Positions 47,162 through 58,543 are shown, numbered from the stretch's first letter. The stretch is DNA of 64,000 nucleotides from Phycisphaerae bacterium (GCA_028714255.1 JAQTMR010000001.1:124001-188000); one strand, 5' to 3'. Notes: generated by a model from the sequence alone, not told the origin. Translations and numbers: made by a program.

Positions 47162-49717
47162 CTAAACGACAATATTAACCAGCCGGGACTTGATGATAAT
47201 AATTTTTCTGGGTTCTTTTCCGCCCAAGGCTTTTTTAACATTTTCACAGGCCAGGGCCTTTTGTTTTATCTGTTCTTCGTCCGCATCTGCGGCAACAACT
47301 ATTTTGTCTTTTATCTTACCATTAACCTGAATCGCCAGTTCAATCTCTCTTTCTTTTATAAGCTCTTTATCGTATTCCGGCCAGGGCTGATAGGCCAAAG
47401 TATCCGTATGGCCCAACCTCTCCCAAAGCTCTTCAGCAATATGTGGCGCAAACGGAGCAAGAACCATAATAAACTTTTCAATAGCAGCTTTAGGCCTGAT
47501 TTCCTGTTTGCTCAGGTGATTTACAAAAATCATCATCTGGCTGATAGCGGTATTAAAACCAAAACATTCAATATCATTGCCAACTTTCTTAATAGTCTGA
47601 TGCAGCAATCGCAGTGTTGCCTCGTCAGCATCGGCATCTTTGACCGCTTCGGCAAGCTCTCCGGTATCCTCATCAACAATCATTCGCCAGACTCTTTGCA
47701 GGAACCGATATACGCCCTCAACACCCTGCATATTCCAAGGCTTTGTTGCCTCCAACGGCCCCATAAACATCTCATAAAGCCTTGTCGAATCGGCGCCGTA
47801 ATCGGCAACGACCTTGTCCGGATTAACGACATTGCCCCGGCTCTTGCTCATCTTTTGGCCGTCCCCGCCTAAAATCATCCCCTGATTAATCAGCTTTTTA
47901 AACGGCTCTTTGGTGCTGACGTAACCGAGGTCGTAAAGAAGCTTGTGCCAGAACCTCGCGTATAAAAGATGCAATACCGCATGCTCTGCGCCGCCGATAT
48001 ACAAATCAACCGGCATCCAGTATTTTTCTTTTTTCACGTCCCAACCCTGCTGAGCATTTTCCGGGTCAAGGTAACGCAGATAATACCAGCAGCTTCCCGC
48101 CCATTGAGGCATCGTATTGGTTTCACGCTTTGCCACCGAACCGTCAGGCATCGTGACATTGACCCAATCCGAGATATTAGCCAGCGGCGACTCGCCTGTG
48201 CCGCAGGGTTTATAGTTCTTAACTTCCGGCAACTCCAAAGGCAAATACTGTTCTGTCAGTGTAACGATACCATCTTTAGTGTGCAAAAGCGGGAAAGGCT
48301 CACCCCAATATCGTTGCCTGCTGAAAAGCCAGTCGCGCAGCTTATAATTAACCGCCTCTTTGCCGAGACCTTTTTCAGCGAGCCAGTTTGTAATCTGCTC
48401 TTTAAATTTTGCCGTTGGCAGGCCGTTAAATTCCCCGCTATTTATCGCGATACCATCACCCGCGAAGCACAACTTACCTTCTTTTACAAGTTTTGTCTGC
48501 TCAGCGTCTTCCGGCTCGACAACCTGGATAATTTCAAGATTAAACTTTTTCGCGAACTCGAAATCGCGGTCATCATGCGCGGGAACCGCCATAATCGCGC
48601 CGGTACCGTAACTGATTAAGACATAATCCGCAATCCAAACCGGTATTTTTTCATTGTTGACAGGATTGATTGCATAAGCGCCCGTAAATTCGCCTGTTTT
48701 TTCTTTGGCTAAATCTGTCCTGTCGAGGTCACTTTTACGAGCGGCGTCTTCACGATACTTTTTAACTGCATCTTTTTTATCCTTTGTTGTGATGACATCC
48801 ACAAGAGGATGTTCCGGCGCAAGCACCATATAGGTAGCGCCAAAGAGCGTATCAGGCCGGGTAGTAAAAACACGAATGTTTTCGTTGAAACCGTCAACTT
48901 TGAAATCGACTTCTGCACCGATGCTCTTGCCAATCCAGTCTGTCTGGAGCTTTTTGATTGATTCGGGCCAATCAGCCTCGGCCAAATCGTCGAGCAGCCG
49001 TTCAGCGAATTTGGTTATTCGCAGCATCCACTGCCGCATCGGCTTTCTGATTACAGGATGTCCCCCTCGTTCACTTACTCCGCCGATTACTTCTTCATTA
49101 GCCAGAACTGTCCCCAGAACCGGACACCAGTTCACCGCCATTTCGCCCTCATAAGCAAGACGATACTCATCTATATATTTTTGTCTCTCGGTCTTGCTCA
49201 AACCGGCTGGAATCGGCAACTGCTCAATCGGCTTTGCCTTCTGCTCAGCCTCGTCGAAGTAGCTATTGAAGAATTTCAAAAATATCCACTGCGTCCATTT
49301 GTAATATTTCGGGTCGGTGGTATTAACTTCCCTGTCCCAATCATAACTAAAACCAAGCGATTTGATTTGCCGGCGCATACCATCGATATTTTTCTGCGTC
49401 GTTTGCGCCGGATGTGTTCCGGTTTCAACAGCATATTGCTCCGCGGGCAGACCAAACGCGTCCCAGCCCATAGGGTGCAGTACGTTAAAGCCTTTCATCC
49501 GCTTATAACGGGCCATAATGTCACTGGCCGTATAACCTTCCGGATGGCCGACGTGCAAACCGGCTGCGCTGGGGTAAGGAAACATATCGAGAACGTAATA
49601 CTTGGGCCCTGAGTTGTCGCCATCTTTGGCCTTAAAAGTTTTGTTCTCTTCCCAGAACCGCTGCCACTTCTTTTCAATCTCGTTAAAATTATAACCGCCT
49701 TTTTTCTCGTCCATCAT
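47162..49717 (-). CDS. leuS: leucyl-tRNA synthetase
   Basis: Class I aminoacyl-tRNA synthetase. HIGH-type motif '[17 protein letters not shown]', CP1 editing domain ('[20 protein letters not shown]', '[13 protein letters not shown]'), KMSKS in '[15 protein letters not shown]', anticodon-binding region and C-terminal domain ('[20 protein letters not shown]'). 851 residues, normal for bacteria. Second gene of an operon running fmdB to the radical SAM gene. Confidence 0.98.
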   Translation of the reverse strand: MMDEKKGGYNFNEIEKKWQRFWEENKTFKAKDGDNSGPKYYVLDMFPYPSAAGLHVGHPEGYTASDIMARYKRMKGFNVLHPMGWDAFGLPAEQYAVETGTHPAQTTQKNIDGMRRQIKSLGFSYDWDREVNTTDPKYYKWTQWIFLKFFNSYFDEAEQKAKPIEQLPIPAGLSKTERQKYIDEYRLAYEGEMAVNWCPVLGTVLANEEVIGGVSERGGHPVIRKPMRQWMLRITKFAERLLDDLAEADWPESIKKLQTDWIGKSIGAEVDFKVDGFNENIRVFTTRPDTLFGATYMVLAPEHPLVDVITTKDKKDAVKKYREDAARKSDLDRTDLAKEKTGEFTGAYAINPVNNEKIPVWIADYVLISYGTGAIMAVPAHDDRDFEFAKKFNLEIIQVVEPEDAEQTKLVKEGKLCFAGDGIAINSGEFNGLPTAKFKEQITNWLAEKGLGKEAVNYKLRDWLFSRQRYWGEPFPLLHTKDGIVTLTEQYLPLELPEVKNYKPCGTGESPLANISDWVNVTMPDGSVAKRETNTMPQWAGSCWYYLRYLDPENAQQGWDVKKEKYWMPVDLYIGGAEHAVLHLLYARFWHKLLYDLGYVSTKEPFKKLINQGMILGGDGQKMSKSRGNVVNPDKVVADYGADSTRLYEMFMGPLEATKPWNMQGVEGVYRFLQRVWRMIVDEDTGELAEAVKDADADEATLRLLHQTIKKVGNDIECFGFNTAISQMMIFVNHLSKQEIRPKAAIEKFIMVLAPFAPHIAEELWERLGHTDTLAYQPWPEYDKELIKEREIELAIQVNGKIKDKIVVAADADEEQIKQKALACENVKKALGGKEPRKIIIIKSRLVNIVV

Positions 49718-49748
49718 TTCCTGCTCTACCGTTTCATATCTGCCAGTA

Positions 49749-49958
49749 TTATCCTCTCGAATGAGGACAGGTGTTATCGCTGCAGCCGAAGCATTTTTTT
49801 GATTGTCCTTCTTTGACCTGCGCTGAAAATACCGAAATCTGTTTTGTCAACTCACTGCTGCCGCAATGCGGACAGACCCTCGACTGTTTGCTGTCTCGCA
49901 GCTCAAGAAATTCGCTTATCTTATTACACTTAATACACTTATATTCGAAAATCGGCAT
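49749..49958 (-). CDS. FmdB-family zinc-ribbon protein
   Basis: '[20 protein letters not shown]...[18 protein letters not shown]' is the FmdB-type zinc ribbon with two CxxC pairs; a further Cys-rich tail '[12 protein letters not shown]' follows. 69 residues. FmdB was proposed as a regulatory protein in methylotrophs, but the family role is not settled. First gene of the leuS operon, 31 bp upstream of leuS. Confidence 0.9.
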   Translation of the reverse strand: MPIFEYKCIKCNKISEFLELRDSKQSRVCPHCGSSELTKQISVFSAQVKEGQSKKCFGCSDNTCPHSRG

Positions 49959-49982
49959 ATCAAGCCCTTATTAATAAAAAAA

Positions 49983-50057
49983 TCGGGGTGACTGGATTCG
50001 AACCAGCGACCTCTGCGTCCCGAACGCAGCGCTCTAGCCAAACTGAGCTACACCCCG
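49983..50057 (-). tRNA. tRNA-Pro (anticodon CGG)
   Basis: Acceptor CGGGGTG/CACCCCG with discriminator A, D-arm GCTC...GAGC, anticodon stem CTGCG/CGCAG around TTCGGGA (anticodon CGG), and T-arm CTGGTTCGAATCCAG. Promoter on the minus strand: TTGTAA (50096-50101), 17-nt spacer, TATATT (50073-50078). Confidence 0.95.
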
Positions 50058-50108
50058 AAAACCACGGCCCAAAATATAACATAAATGTTCCAGAATTACA
50101 ACAAGCCT

Positions 50109-50366
50109 TCAATCTACATTTAAAATACCGGCCAATTTCTTCTTTTCCCAGGAACCTCGAGTGCTTTTGAGGTATAATTCCCGCTGTGCGGCAGAAGACC
50201 TGTCCGGATGAGATTCGTTATAAACCAATCTCCAGGGGCCATTTTGTTGAGTGTATTTCCCTCCCCGTTTGGTATTATGTTCGTTAATCCTCCGAGTCAA
50301 GTTGTCAGTGTGGCCAATGTAAAGTTTATTTGTTTTAAGACTATGAAGTATATACACGTAATACAT
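50109..50366 (-). CDS. GIY-YIG nuclease-family protein
   Basis: 'YYVYILHSLKTNKLYIGHTDNLTRRINEHN' is a GIY-YIG motif (YVYIL...YIG) with the catalytic Arg in 'LTRRINEHN'; 'GPWRLVYNE' and a later Glu in 'QRELYLKS' complete the domain. 85 residues from ATG 50366 (GTG 50372 is possible). Single-domain members are common in bacteria and their targets are mostly unknown. It lies between a tRNA-Pro gene and a decayed copy of that gene. Confidence 0.85.
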   Translation of the reverse strand: MYYVYILHSLKTNKLYIGHTDNLTRRINEHNTKRGGKYTQQNGPWRLVYNESHPDRSSAAQRELYLKSTRGSWEKKKLAGILNVD

Positions 50367-50393
50367 GAGCACACACTCGTGGGATTATAGCAA

Positions 50394-50444
50394 AACCAGC
50401 GACCTTCCCCAAGGGACGCTCTAGCCAAACTGAGCTACACCCCG
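50394..50444 (-). pseudogene. decayed tRNA-Pro copy, 3' end missing
   Basis: The minus strand begins CGGGGTGTAGCTCAGTTTGG and matches the intact tRNA-Pro for the first 28 bases. It then has a degenerate anticodon arm with 'CTTGGGGAAGG' (perhaps a former GGG isoacceptor), regains 'GGTCGCTGGTT', and stops matching; the T-arm and acceptor 3' strand are gone. A promoter with the same geometry as the intact gene survives upstream: TTGCAA (50486-50491), 17-nt spacer, TATGCT (50463-50468). Confidence 0.8.
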
Positions 50445-50492
50445 AAAAATATCGAAGCTAAAAGCATAGCACATAATTTCCCGAATTGCAAG

Positions 50493-52880
50493 TTACAATA
50501 GGTTGACAGGGTCTATATCTATGGCGACCTTGACCGCCGGGCGAACCTGGCCAATGCAGGCCCGCAGACTCGTAAATAATCGCTGTACAGTCTCCGCCCG
50601 CGGCGCCTGGATAATTATCTGCATCCTGTGGAACTGCTGTATCCTGCTTATCACCGCCGGCATCGGCCCCTTGACAGTTACTTTCAGACCGTCCCGTTTT
50701 ATAATATTATCTATTTTCCCCCGTATCGCATTAGAGGCGGTCTGGAGTCTGTCGAAATTTCTGTCCCGCATAATCATCCCGGCCATCCGCCAGAACGGCG
50801 GCAAATTACAAGCCTTGCGATGCTTTAATTCCTCTTTGATAAACCCGTCAAAATCATTCTTGAGCGCAAACTGTATCGCAGGCTGGCCAGGCAAAAATGT
50901 CTGAAGAAATACTACGCCTTCTTTAGCAGAGCGTCCCGCCCGGCCGGCTACTTGAGAAATCAACTGGAAAGTCCGCTCGTTCGCCCTGAAATCCGGCAGA
51001 TAAAGCGACGTATCGGCGCTGATAATGCCCACCAGCGTCACGTTCGGAAAATGCAGACCCTTTGCCAGCATTTGCGTCCCGGCCAATATATCTATTTTGC
51101 CTTCGCTAAAGTCTCTTAGAACCCGGTAATAGTCTCCCCCTGCCATAGAATCGCTGTCAACACGTGAGATATGTGCCCTGGGAAATTTTCCTGCCAGCTC
51201 ACCTTCCAGCCGCTGCGAACCAAACCCAATCATTGCGAACCCGCCTTTGCATACAGGACACTTCTCCGGCACAAGCGTCTGCGCCCCGCAATGGTGACAG
51301 ATTGCGAAACCGTAATCGATGTGTTTACCTGTAACCGTTCGCATTCGGCCGGTGTCCCGCTGTGGCGATTTATGAAACGTCAATGTTACATCGCAATTCC
51401 GGCAGCGCAGCGTATATTTGCACGATGGACAAAACACAAAATTACTGTAACCGCGCCTGTTCAAAAGCAAAATCGCCTGCTCACCCCTGGCGAGCACTTT
51501 CTCCAGTTGCTCGGCAAGCGGCTCGGAAATCAAATTTACACCTTCCTTTGAGTGAAACTCATCCCGCAAATCGACGAGTCTCATTTCAGGAAAGGCAAGA
51601 TTCATCACCCTTTTCGGCAAACGCACCAGACCGAAATGCTTTTTGCTTTGGCTGTTAAACAGTGTCTCCAGCGACGGCGTAGCGCTTCCTAAAATGCAAT
51701 GAGCGTTTGATAACTGCGCCCGCTTTATCGCTACGTCACGCGCATTATATCGAGGAGCCGTATCCTGCTTGAAGCTCGGCTCATGCTCTTCATCTACAAC
51801 AATAAGGCCGAGCTTCGACAATGGCGCAAAAACCGCCGAGCGGGCGCCAATAACCACATCTGCTTCGCCGCTCCTTATCTTATGCCACTGCACGTTGCGC
51901 TGAGCAGCAGTCAGGCCCGAATGCATCACCGCTATTTTTTCGAACCTTGAGCTGAACCGCTGAACGGTTTGAGCGGTAAGGGCGATTTCCGGAAGCAGAA
52001 CAATAGCGTTTTTGCCCTTTTGCAAAACCGACTCAATCGACCTTATATAAAGCTCCGTCTTGCCGCTGTCGGTAACACCGTGCAAAAGCGTAACGCCGAA
52101 CACACCTGAATCTATCTCGGCGTTGAAATGGGTCATCGCCTTCTGCTGGTCCCCGTTTAATACGACCCTGTCGGTTTTTACCACCATCCCCGCGGGAATA
52201 ACAGGCAAAGACTTTAATACAGTCTTGCGCACTATTTTAATGACCTGCTTCTCGGCCAACTTCTTTATAACAGCATTTGTGCAGCCAACCTCCGTCAGCA
52301 AATCCTGCAATTCCAAAGCCGAGGCTGAATTAAAAGCGTTCTTCCCCTTCAAGTATTCGACAATCTGTTTTTGTTTCCTGCCCCTTAATTTCCCGATTGT
52401 CTCCTCGACACCGTCGGCAAGATAAATTTGTTTTTCTGTTTTGGCGCCCGTTCCTTTTTTCACCGCCCCCGGCACCATCGCGGAAAGAACCTGACCAAGG
52501 GGACAAACATAATAACCGCTAATCCACCTCGCCAGCTCCAACAAGGCAGCATCCAGCAAAGGCTCTTTATCAATTACCCCGTGAATTCCTTTTAATTTAA
52601 ATTCTTTTTTCTTTCTCTGTGGCCCTCTGTGTTCTCTGTGGCCAAAATCAACTTCGACACAAAAACCTTTTTCGAGTTTATTGCTTCTGCCGAACGGAGC
52701 TTCAACCCGCTGTCCAGCTTCAATAGGCCAAAGCTTGTCGGGTACAAGATAATCGAACTCGGTATCTACACCCACCTCGAACGCCACACGGATAATATGA
52801 CTACAAACCGCCCCTTTGTCATTCCCGCGAAAGCGGGAATCCACTTCCTCAAACAAACTATCTGTATCGAATCTGACCAT
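50493..52880 (-). CDS. priA: primosomal replication restart helicase PriA
   Basis: 3'-5' helicase that reloads the replisome at stalled forks. 3'BD domain with 'TEFDYLVPDKLWPIEAGQRVEAPFG', Walker A 'GVTDSGKTELYI', 'VVDEEHEPSFK' (DEEH), 'GSATPSLE', zinc-binding cysteines ('CPSCKYTLRCRNCDVTLTFHK', 'CHHCGAQ', 'CPVC') and 'GRAGRSAKEG'. 795 residues. The first ~24 residues contain 'VDSRFRGND' from a palindromic repeat with no usable start codon between it and the conserved domain, and 'GHREHRGPQRKKKEF' interrupts the 3'BD domain at about residues 80-95. Confidence 0.95.
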   Translation of the reverse strand: MVRFDTDSLFEEVDSRFRGNDKGAVCSHIIRVAFEVGVDTEFDYLVPDKLWPIEAGQRVEAPFGRSNKLEKGFCVEVDFGHREHRGPQRKKKEFKLKGIHGVIDKEPLLDAALLELARWISGYYVCPLGQVLSAMVPGAVKKGTGAKTEKQIYLADGVEETIGKLRGRKQKQIVEYLKGKNAFNSASALELQDLLTEVGCTNAVIKKLAEKQVIKIVRKTVLKSLPVIPAGMVVKTDRVVLNGDQQKAMTHFNAEIDSGVFGVTLLHGVTDSGKTELYIRSIESVLQKGKNAIVLLPEIALTAQTVQRFSSRFEKIAVMHSGLTAAQRNVQWHKIRSGEADVVIGARSAVFAPLSKLGLIVVDEEHEPSFKQDTAPRYNARDVAIKRAQLSNAHCILGSATPSLETLFNSQSKKHFGLVRLPKRVMNLAFPEMRLVDLRDEFHSKEGVNLISEPLAEQLEKVLARGEQAILLLNRRGYSNFVFCPSCKYTLRCRNCDVTLTFHKSPQRDTGRMRTVTGKHIDYGFAICHHCGAQTLVPEKCPVCKGGFAMIGFGSQRLEGELAGKFPRAHISRVDSDSMAGGDYYRVLRDFSEGKIDILAGTQMLAKGLHFPNVTLVGIISADTSLYLPDFRANERTFQLISQVAGRAGRSAKEGVVFLQTFLPGQPAIQFALKNDFDGFIKEELKHRKACNLPPFWRMAGMIMRDRNFDRLQTASNAIRGKIDNIIKRDGLKVTVKGPMPAVISRIQQFHRMQIIIQAPRAETVQRLFTSLRACIGQVRPAVKVAIDIDPVNLL
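52624..52642 (-). repeat. coding repeat in priA shared with pdxB
   Basis: On the priA sense strand GCCACAGAGAACACAGAGG, identical to pdxB 37867-37885, read here as 'GHREHRG' followed by 'PQRKKKEF'. Confidence 0.8.
52818..52843 (-). repeat. 26-nt palindromic repeat, copy inside the priA N-terminus
   Basis: Exact reverse-complement match to 17896-17921 with core TTCCCGCTTTCGCGGGAA on the priA sense strand; translated as 'VDSRFRGND'. Confidence 0.85.
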
Positions 52881-52936
52881 AGTTTGCCGGTGTTTTTCAG
52901 CAAAATTTCTCTTTAGCTATATACGGCATTATCCCC

Positions 52937-52964
52937 TTGACGCCACTAACAAGGCCGCTATAAT
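52937..52964 (+). promoter_or_regulatory. strong plus-strand promoter in the priA upstream gap
   Basis: TTGACG (52937-52942), 16-nt spacer, TATAAT (52959-52964). No plus-strand protein gene follows; a terminator hairpin begins about 20 nt after the -10. Confidence 0.7.
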
Positions 52965-52970
52965 CGAAAT

Positions 52971-53034
52971 CGCTTTTTCATTTTAGCCCCTGCTTTTTCC
53001 TTTTCTCCTCCCTCAACAAAGCAGGGGCTTTTTC
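52971..53034 (+). ncRNA. candidate small RNA with anti-Shine-Dalgarno loop
   Basis: From the predicted start near 52971 to the terminator U-run is about 64 nt. The RNA would be a short leader, then a 12-bp stem AGCCCCTGCTTT/AAAGCAGGGGCT with the 21-nt pyrimidine-rich loop 'ttccttttctcctccctcaa'(c), then TTTTT. The CUCCUCCCU in the loop is complementary to Shine-Dalgarno sequences, as in some known CU-rich-loop regulatory RNAs. No ORF fits. Confidence 0.5.
52985..53034 (+). terminator. intrinsic terminator forming the 3' end of the candidate small RNA
   Basis: 12-bp perfect stem (52985-52996 with 53018-53029) followed by T5 on the plus strand; the minus strand has no U-run, so it is not a terminator for the downstream minus-strand genes. 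Confidence 0.75.
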
Positions 53035-53073
53035 GCAGGCCCTTTACCTGTACCTACGTGACTTAAATACGCC

Positions 53074-53241
53074 TTATTCCTTCGAGTTCGTCTTTAAATG
53101 CTTCAAATGTTCTTCCGCAACACGCTTAGTATTGCTGGCAGCACGCCAGGCTGCCCTGTCTTTTTAGTATAAAGCGATAACAACTTTCTCTCGTCCCTTG
53201 GCAATTTCATGATAATTCCTTCCAAGCAAATCTTTCTTCAT
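53074..53241 (-). pseudogene. possible broken small ORF
   Basis: From ATG 53241, 25 codons ('MKKDLLGRNYHEIAKGREKVVIALY') meet an in-frame TAA and then 29 more codons ('KDRAAWRAASNTKRVAEEHLK...') to a second TAA. Charged, coding-like composition on both sides of the stop suggests a decayed gene, but no family is recognised. Otherwise 53040-53283 is empty. Confidence 0.3.
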
Positions 53242-53283
53242 CCTCTGGTTTCTTTGCTTTTTGCGGGATCTTCTTGATCTTTT

Positions 53284-53826
53284 TTAATCATAAAAGCCAA
53301 GAACAATCCATCTTATCAGTTTATAAACAGACAATCCAACAAGCCAAATAGTAACCAATGTGCAAAAAAAACCAATAACCCCGCCCGCTAAAAATGCTAA
53401 CACGCATATGCTTTCCATTCTTTCCTCTGACAAGTTTACCCAAAATCCATTTCTCAACTCTCTAATTTCTTCTTCTGCAGTTTGTTGTACTAGGTCGGAG
53501 AACATTCCCTGACCGCGTGGTTCTTTTACAAGTACAGCACTTTTTGGCATCCACTTTTTTTTAGGAGTGGTCGCCATTTCATCCAATGTTTTGCGCTCAC
53601 CTTCTTTTTTAAATTCATCAGGAGGAACCGAGAAATCGAGGCCTTTCAGTGCCTTGGGTGGTAGAATACCATATTTCTCTTTATACTGTCCTTCCTTCCA
53701 CTGTAAGTAACTTCGTGCATTATCACGCTCATCGAGAACTAACCCAACGGCGCAAAACGCGCAAAAGATAGCGCCGACTACAGACAAAACAAGTGTAATC
53801 CTCCAAAATCCACGCTTTAGATTCAT
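53284..53826 (-). CDS. hypothetical membrane protein (180 aa)
   Basis: One N-terminal hydrophobic helix (about residues 10-31), a hydrophilic middle of about 100 residues, and one or two C-terminal helices (about 140-175, 'ICVLAFLAGGVIGFFCTLVTIWLVGLSVYKLI'). No domain recognised. Eighty-two bp downstream of the lipoprotein gene on the same strand. Confidence 0.65.
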   Translation of the reverse strand: MNLKRGFWRITLVLSVVGAIFCAFCAVGLVLDERDNARSYLQWKEGQYKEKYGILPPKALKGLDFSVPPDEFKKEGERKTLDEMATTPKKKWMPKSAVLVKEPRGQGMFSDLVQQTAEEEIRELRNGFWVNLSEERMESICVLAFLAGGVIGFFCTLVTIWLVGLSVYKLIRWIVLGFYD

Positions 53827-53908
53827 AGTATATCACTCCTTTCCCAACTTTGTTTCCGCTTAGTATGCCTTTAACCGCCATTTCCAAAACAAACTGTTAA
53901 CCTGATAT

Positions 53909-54667
53909 TTACTCATACATGATATTTTTGATTTCATCGAAGTCCTTACACAATTTCGCGACTTTTTCATCTACTCTTTCGGGATTTACATTGTTGTCAT
54001 AACGGAATCTATCACTACAAAAATAATAACCTTCTCCGAAATATTTGAGAATCTCGATAATGCCTGCTGAATACACCACAGGTTCACAAACGCTTTTGAA
54101 ACAATTCTTGCTTATGTACCCTAATCTATACAATGACAAGGCATTAAGGAGATAGTGGCTCACATTACGATAAGCATCAGTCATTGCATCATCCACAGAC
54201 GGTTTCATTCCTAACCTATTTTCGGTTGCCTCTCGATTTTTCTCCATCTTCTCCAGCTCGGGGATATATTCCTCGATTTTAATTACATCATCCTGCATAT
54301 TTTCAGAAAAACCCTCTTTAACCAAGACAAGAAACAACTGGCCTTCCGCAGACAGCTTGGTTTCTTTCGCACTCTCGGCGGCCGCTTTGGCACTCTTTTT
54401 AGCAAAACAAGCAGTTATAGCAGCAACTATAGCAGCCGCCACGGTCGCAACAGCAGCTATTGAAGAAGCAACAAATGCCCCAATTACAATTTCATCAGGG
54501 ACCATTCTTATCGGCAATGGTTTTTCATCATGGGCCATGACCCTCACCGACAGTCCCTGCTCCGATGTTACGTTAGTTTCGGTCTTGAGTTTCATCGCTG
54601 TCGGCCCTTTACCGCTGCAGCCGGCGAGCAAACAAGCCAGCGCCACAAGAAAAATTGTTTTTCCCAT
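53909..54667 (-). CDS. hypothetical lipoprotein with an internal membrane helix
   Basis: Start placed at ATG 54667 (track 54712) because 'MGKTIFLVALACLLAGC' is then a clean lipoprotein signal with lipobox LAGC, and AAGGGG lies upstream. A second strongly hydrophobic, Ala/Val-rich helix occurs at about residues 62-88, followed by a soluble helical domain of about 160 residues. No family recognised. Own promoter at 54703-54731. Confidence 0.65.
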   Translation of the reverse strand: MGKTIFLVALACLLAGCSGKGPTAMKLKTETNVTSEQGLSVRVMAHDEKPLPIRMVPDEIVIGAFVASSIAAVATVAAAIVAAITACFAKKSAKAAAESAKETKLSAEGQLFLVLVKEGFSENMQDDVIKIEEYIPELEKMEKNREATENRLGMKPSVDDAMTDAYRNVSHYLLNALSLYRLGYISKNCFKSVCEPVVYSAGIIEILKYFGEGYYFCSDRFRYDNNVNPERVDEKVAKLCKDFDEIKNIMYE

Positions 54668-54702
54668 TTTTACTTTACCCCTTAATTCTATCTTCGCCTG
54701 CG

Positions 54703-54731
54703 ATTGTCCCACTTTGAAACAGCTATGTCAA
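54703..54731 (-). promoter_or_regulatory. promoter of the hypothetical lipoprotein gene
   Basis: TTGACA (54726-54731), 17-nt spacer, GACAAT (54703-54708) on the minus strand, about 30 nt before the ATG at 54667. Confidence 0.5.
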
Positions 54732-54744
54732 CAATGCCTTTCTC

Positions 54745-54773
54745 TTGAGTTTTACAGCTTCCACGCGTAGAAT
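54745..54773 (+). promoter_or_regulatory. promoter of the uvrB operon
   Basis: TTGAGT, 17-nt spacer, TAGAAT, placing transcription start about 15 nt before the uvrB ATG. No LexA-type box (CTGT-N8-ACAG or GAAC-N4-GTTC) is apparent. Confidence 0.55.
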
Positions 54774-54794
54774 AAATTGTTTTGAGGCTGTCGA

Positions 54795-56833
<2,039 letters not shown>

Positions 56834-56837
<4 letters not shown>

Positions 56838-57706
56838 AACAACTGAACATCACAGAAGCACGCCAGCTAATCAAAATGGCCATTGAGGAAGACCTCGGCA
56901 GCGGCGATATAACCAGCGAACTGCTCTTTAAAGACGACGTAATTGCAAAAACAAACATCATATCCCGCGAGGAAATAGTGGTATGCGGAATGGGTATCGC
57001 CAGGGAAATCCTAACCTGTTTCGACAAAAGACTAAAACTAAAAGTTAACGTAAAGGATGGCCAGGTAGCTTATGTCGGATGCAAAATCGCCACAATCGAA
57101 GGCCCATTGCGCTCTATGCTGAGCGCCGAGCGGGTTATGCTCAATTTCCTGCAGCGGCTAAGCGGCATAGCTACGACAACGCGCAAATTTGTCCGTGCGG
57201 TCGAAGGGACAAAGGCGAAAATCTACGACACCCGCAAAACAATGCCCGGCTGGCGAACTCTCGAAAAGTATGCCGTCCGTTGCGGTGGAGGACATAATCA
57301 CAGGCTGGGATTGTATGATGCTGTGCTGATTAAAGATAACCATCTGGCGCAGCTCGGCAGAAAATTCTATCCGAAGCTGAAAAAAATAATCGAACGCGCC
57401 AAAAAAATAAAGGGCGCCAAATTTATCGCCGTCGAGGTTGACCACGTCGATGACCAGCTCAATTACGTCTTAAAGATTCCCGGCGTCGACATCGTGCTGC
57501 TCGACAACATGGGCCAATGGCAGTTAAAACACGCCATCGATATGAGAAACAAAATGTGCCGCAAAGGCAAAAGGCCGTTACTTGAGGCATCGGGAAATAT
57601 AACACTGAACAGCGTTTCAGCTATCGCTCAGTGCGGCATTGACAGAATCGCCATAGGCGAAATCACTCACTCCGCAAGGGCCGTCGATATCGCAGTTGAC
57701 AGTTGA
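56834..57706 (+). CDS. nadC: nicotinate-nucleotide diphosphorylase (carboxylating)
   Basis: Quinolinate phosphoribosyltransferase of de novo NAD synthesis. 'EEDLGSGDITSELLF', 'AERVMLNFLQRLSGIATTTRKFV', 'IYDTRKTMPGWRTLEKYAVRCGGGHNHRLGLYDAVLIKDNH', and the C-terminal 'LEASGNITLNSVSAIAQCGIDRIAIGEITHSA' are diagnostic. 290 residues. birA starts 3 bp after its stop. Confidence 0.96.
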
Positions 57707-57709
57707 CCT

Positions 57710-58498
57710 ATGGCCGGTACGAAAAACGAAAATCTCGACCCTGACAGGATAAAAGTAAATACCATGCGTATCGGCAGAAAAATCCTCGTCTATAATCGCA
57801 CATCGAGCACAAATGACATCGCCGCCGAATACGCAAAAAACAAGGAAAACAACGGCCTTGCAATCTTCGCCGAAGAGCAAACCGCCGGCCGCGGCAGAAC
57901 AGGAGCCAAATGGCTCAGCGGCCATTCTGACAGCGTCCTTTGTTCAGTCCTTTTAACTTCCTGCAAGTGTAATCCTGAACTGCTCTCGCTGGCCTGTTCC
58001 GTAGCTGTCGCCGAGGCCGTCGGCAAAATCGCTCATACCCACGCAAAAATCAAATGGCCAAACGATATAATCTTAAACGGCAAAAAAGCCGCGGGTATTA
58101 TGGTCGAGTCAAAAAAGGTTAACGGCAGCACCGCTTACATCATCGGAATAGGAATAAACTGTCACCAAAAGAAAGCTTCCTTCCCACGCGAACTGCAAAC
58201 AACCGCAACAAGCATCGACATCGAGAGCCGCTCAACATGCGACCGCATCTCGCTGGCAAAAAGATTGCTTTCATCGTTAGACCATTGGCTCGAAATAGCG
58301 GAAGACACAAGTAAAAAAATAATAGACCGCTGGCGCAAACTAAACACCCTGCTGAACCAGAGAATAACTGTTATCTACAACGGCAGGAAATACACCGGCA
58401 ACTGCATCGGCATTGACCCCGAAAAAGGCCTGATTCTCCAGCTCGACCGAGGCGGCGTAAGAATGTTCCACGCCGCTCAAACCACCATCGCAAAATGA
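57710..58498 (+). CDS. birA: biotin-[acetyl-CoA-carboxylase] ligase
   Basis: Activates biotin and attaches it to carboxyl-carrier proteins. 'STNDIAAEYA', 'EEQTAGRGRTGAKWLSGHSDSVLCSVLL' (biotinyl-AMP loop), 'IKWPNDIILNGKKAAGIMVESKK' (catalytic Lys region), and C-terminal SH3-like region are present. No N-terminal helix-turn-helix, so this is the monofunctional type without repressor activity. 262 residues. Confidence 0.94.
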   Translation: MAGTKNENLDPDRIKVNTMRIGRKILVYNRTSSTNDIAAEYAKNKENNGLAIFAEEQTAGRGRTGAKWLSGHSDSVLCSVLLTSCKCNPELLSLACSVAVAEAVGKIAHTHAKIKWPNDIILNGKKAAGIMVESKKVNGSTAYIIGIGINCHQKKASFPRELQTTATSIDIESRSTCDRISLAKRLLSSLDHWLEIAEDTSKKIIDRWRKLNTLLNQRITVIYNGRKYTGNCIGIDPEKGLILQLDRGGVRMFHAAQTTIAK

Positions 58499-58543
58499 TT
58501 ACTGCCTGTTCCTCTTTCTGCATTTTTTTGTTATATTATTGCA

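Noticed and set aside
52981-53034. Minus-strand terminator for the hypothetical membrane-protein genes
   Set aside because: The hairpin lacks a U-run on the minus strand; only the plus strand has the TTTTT tail.
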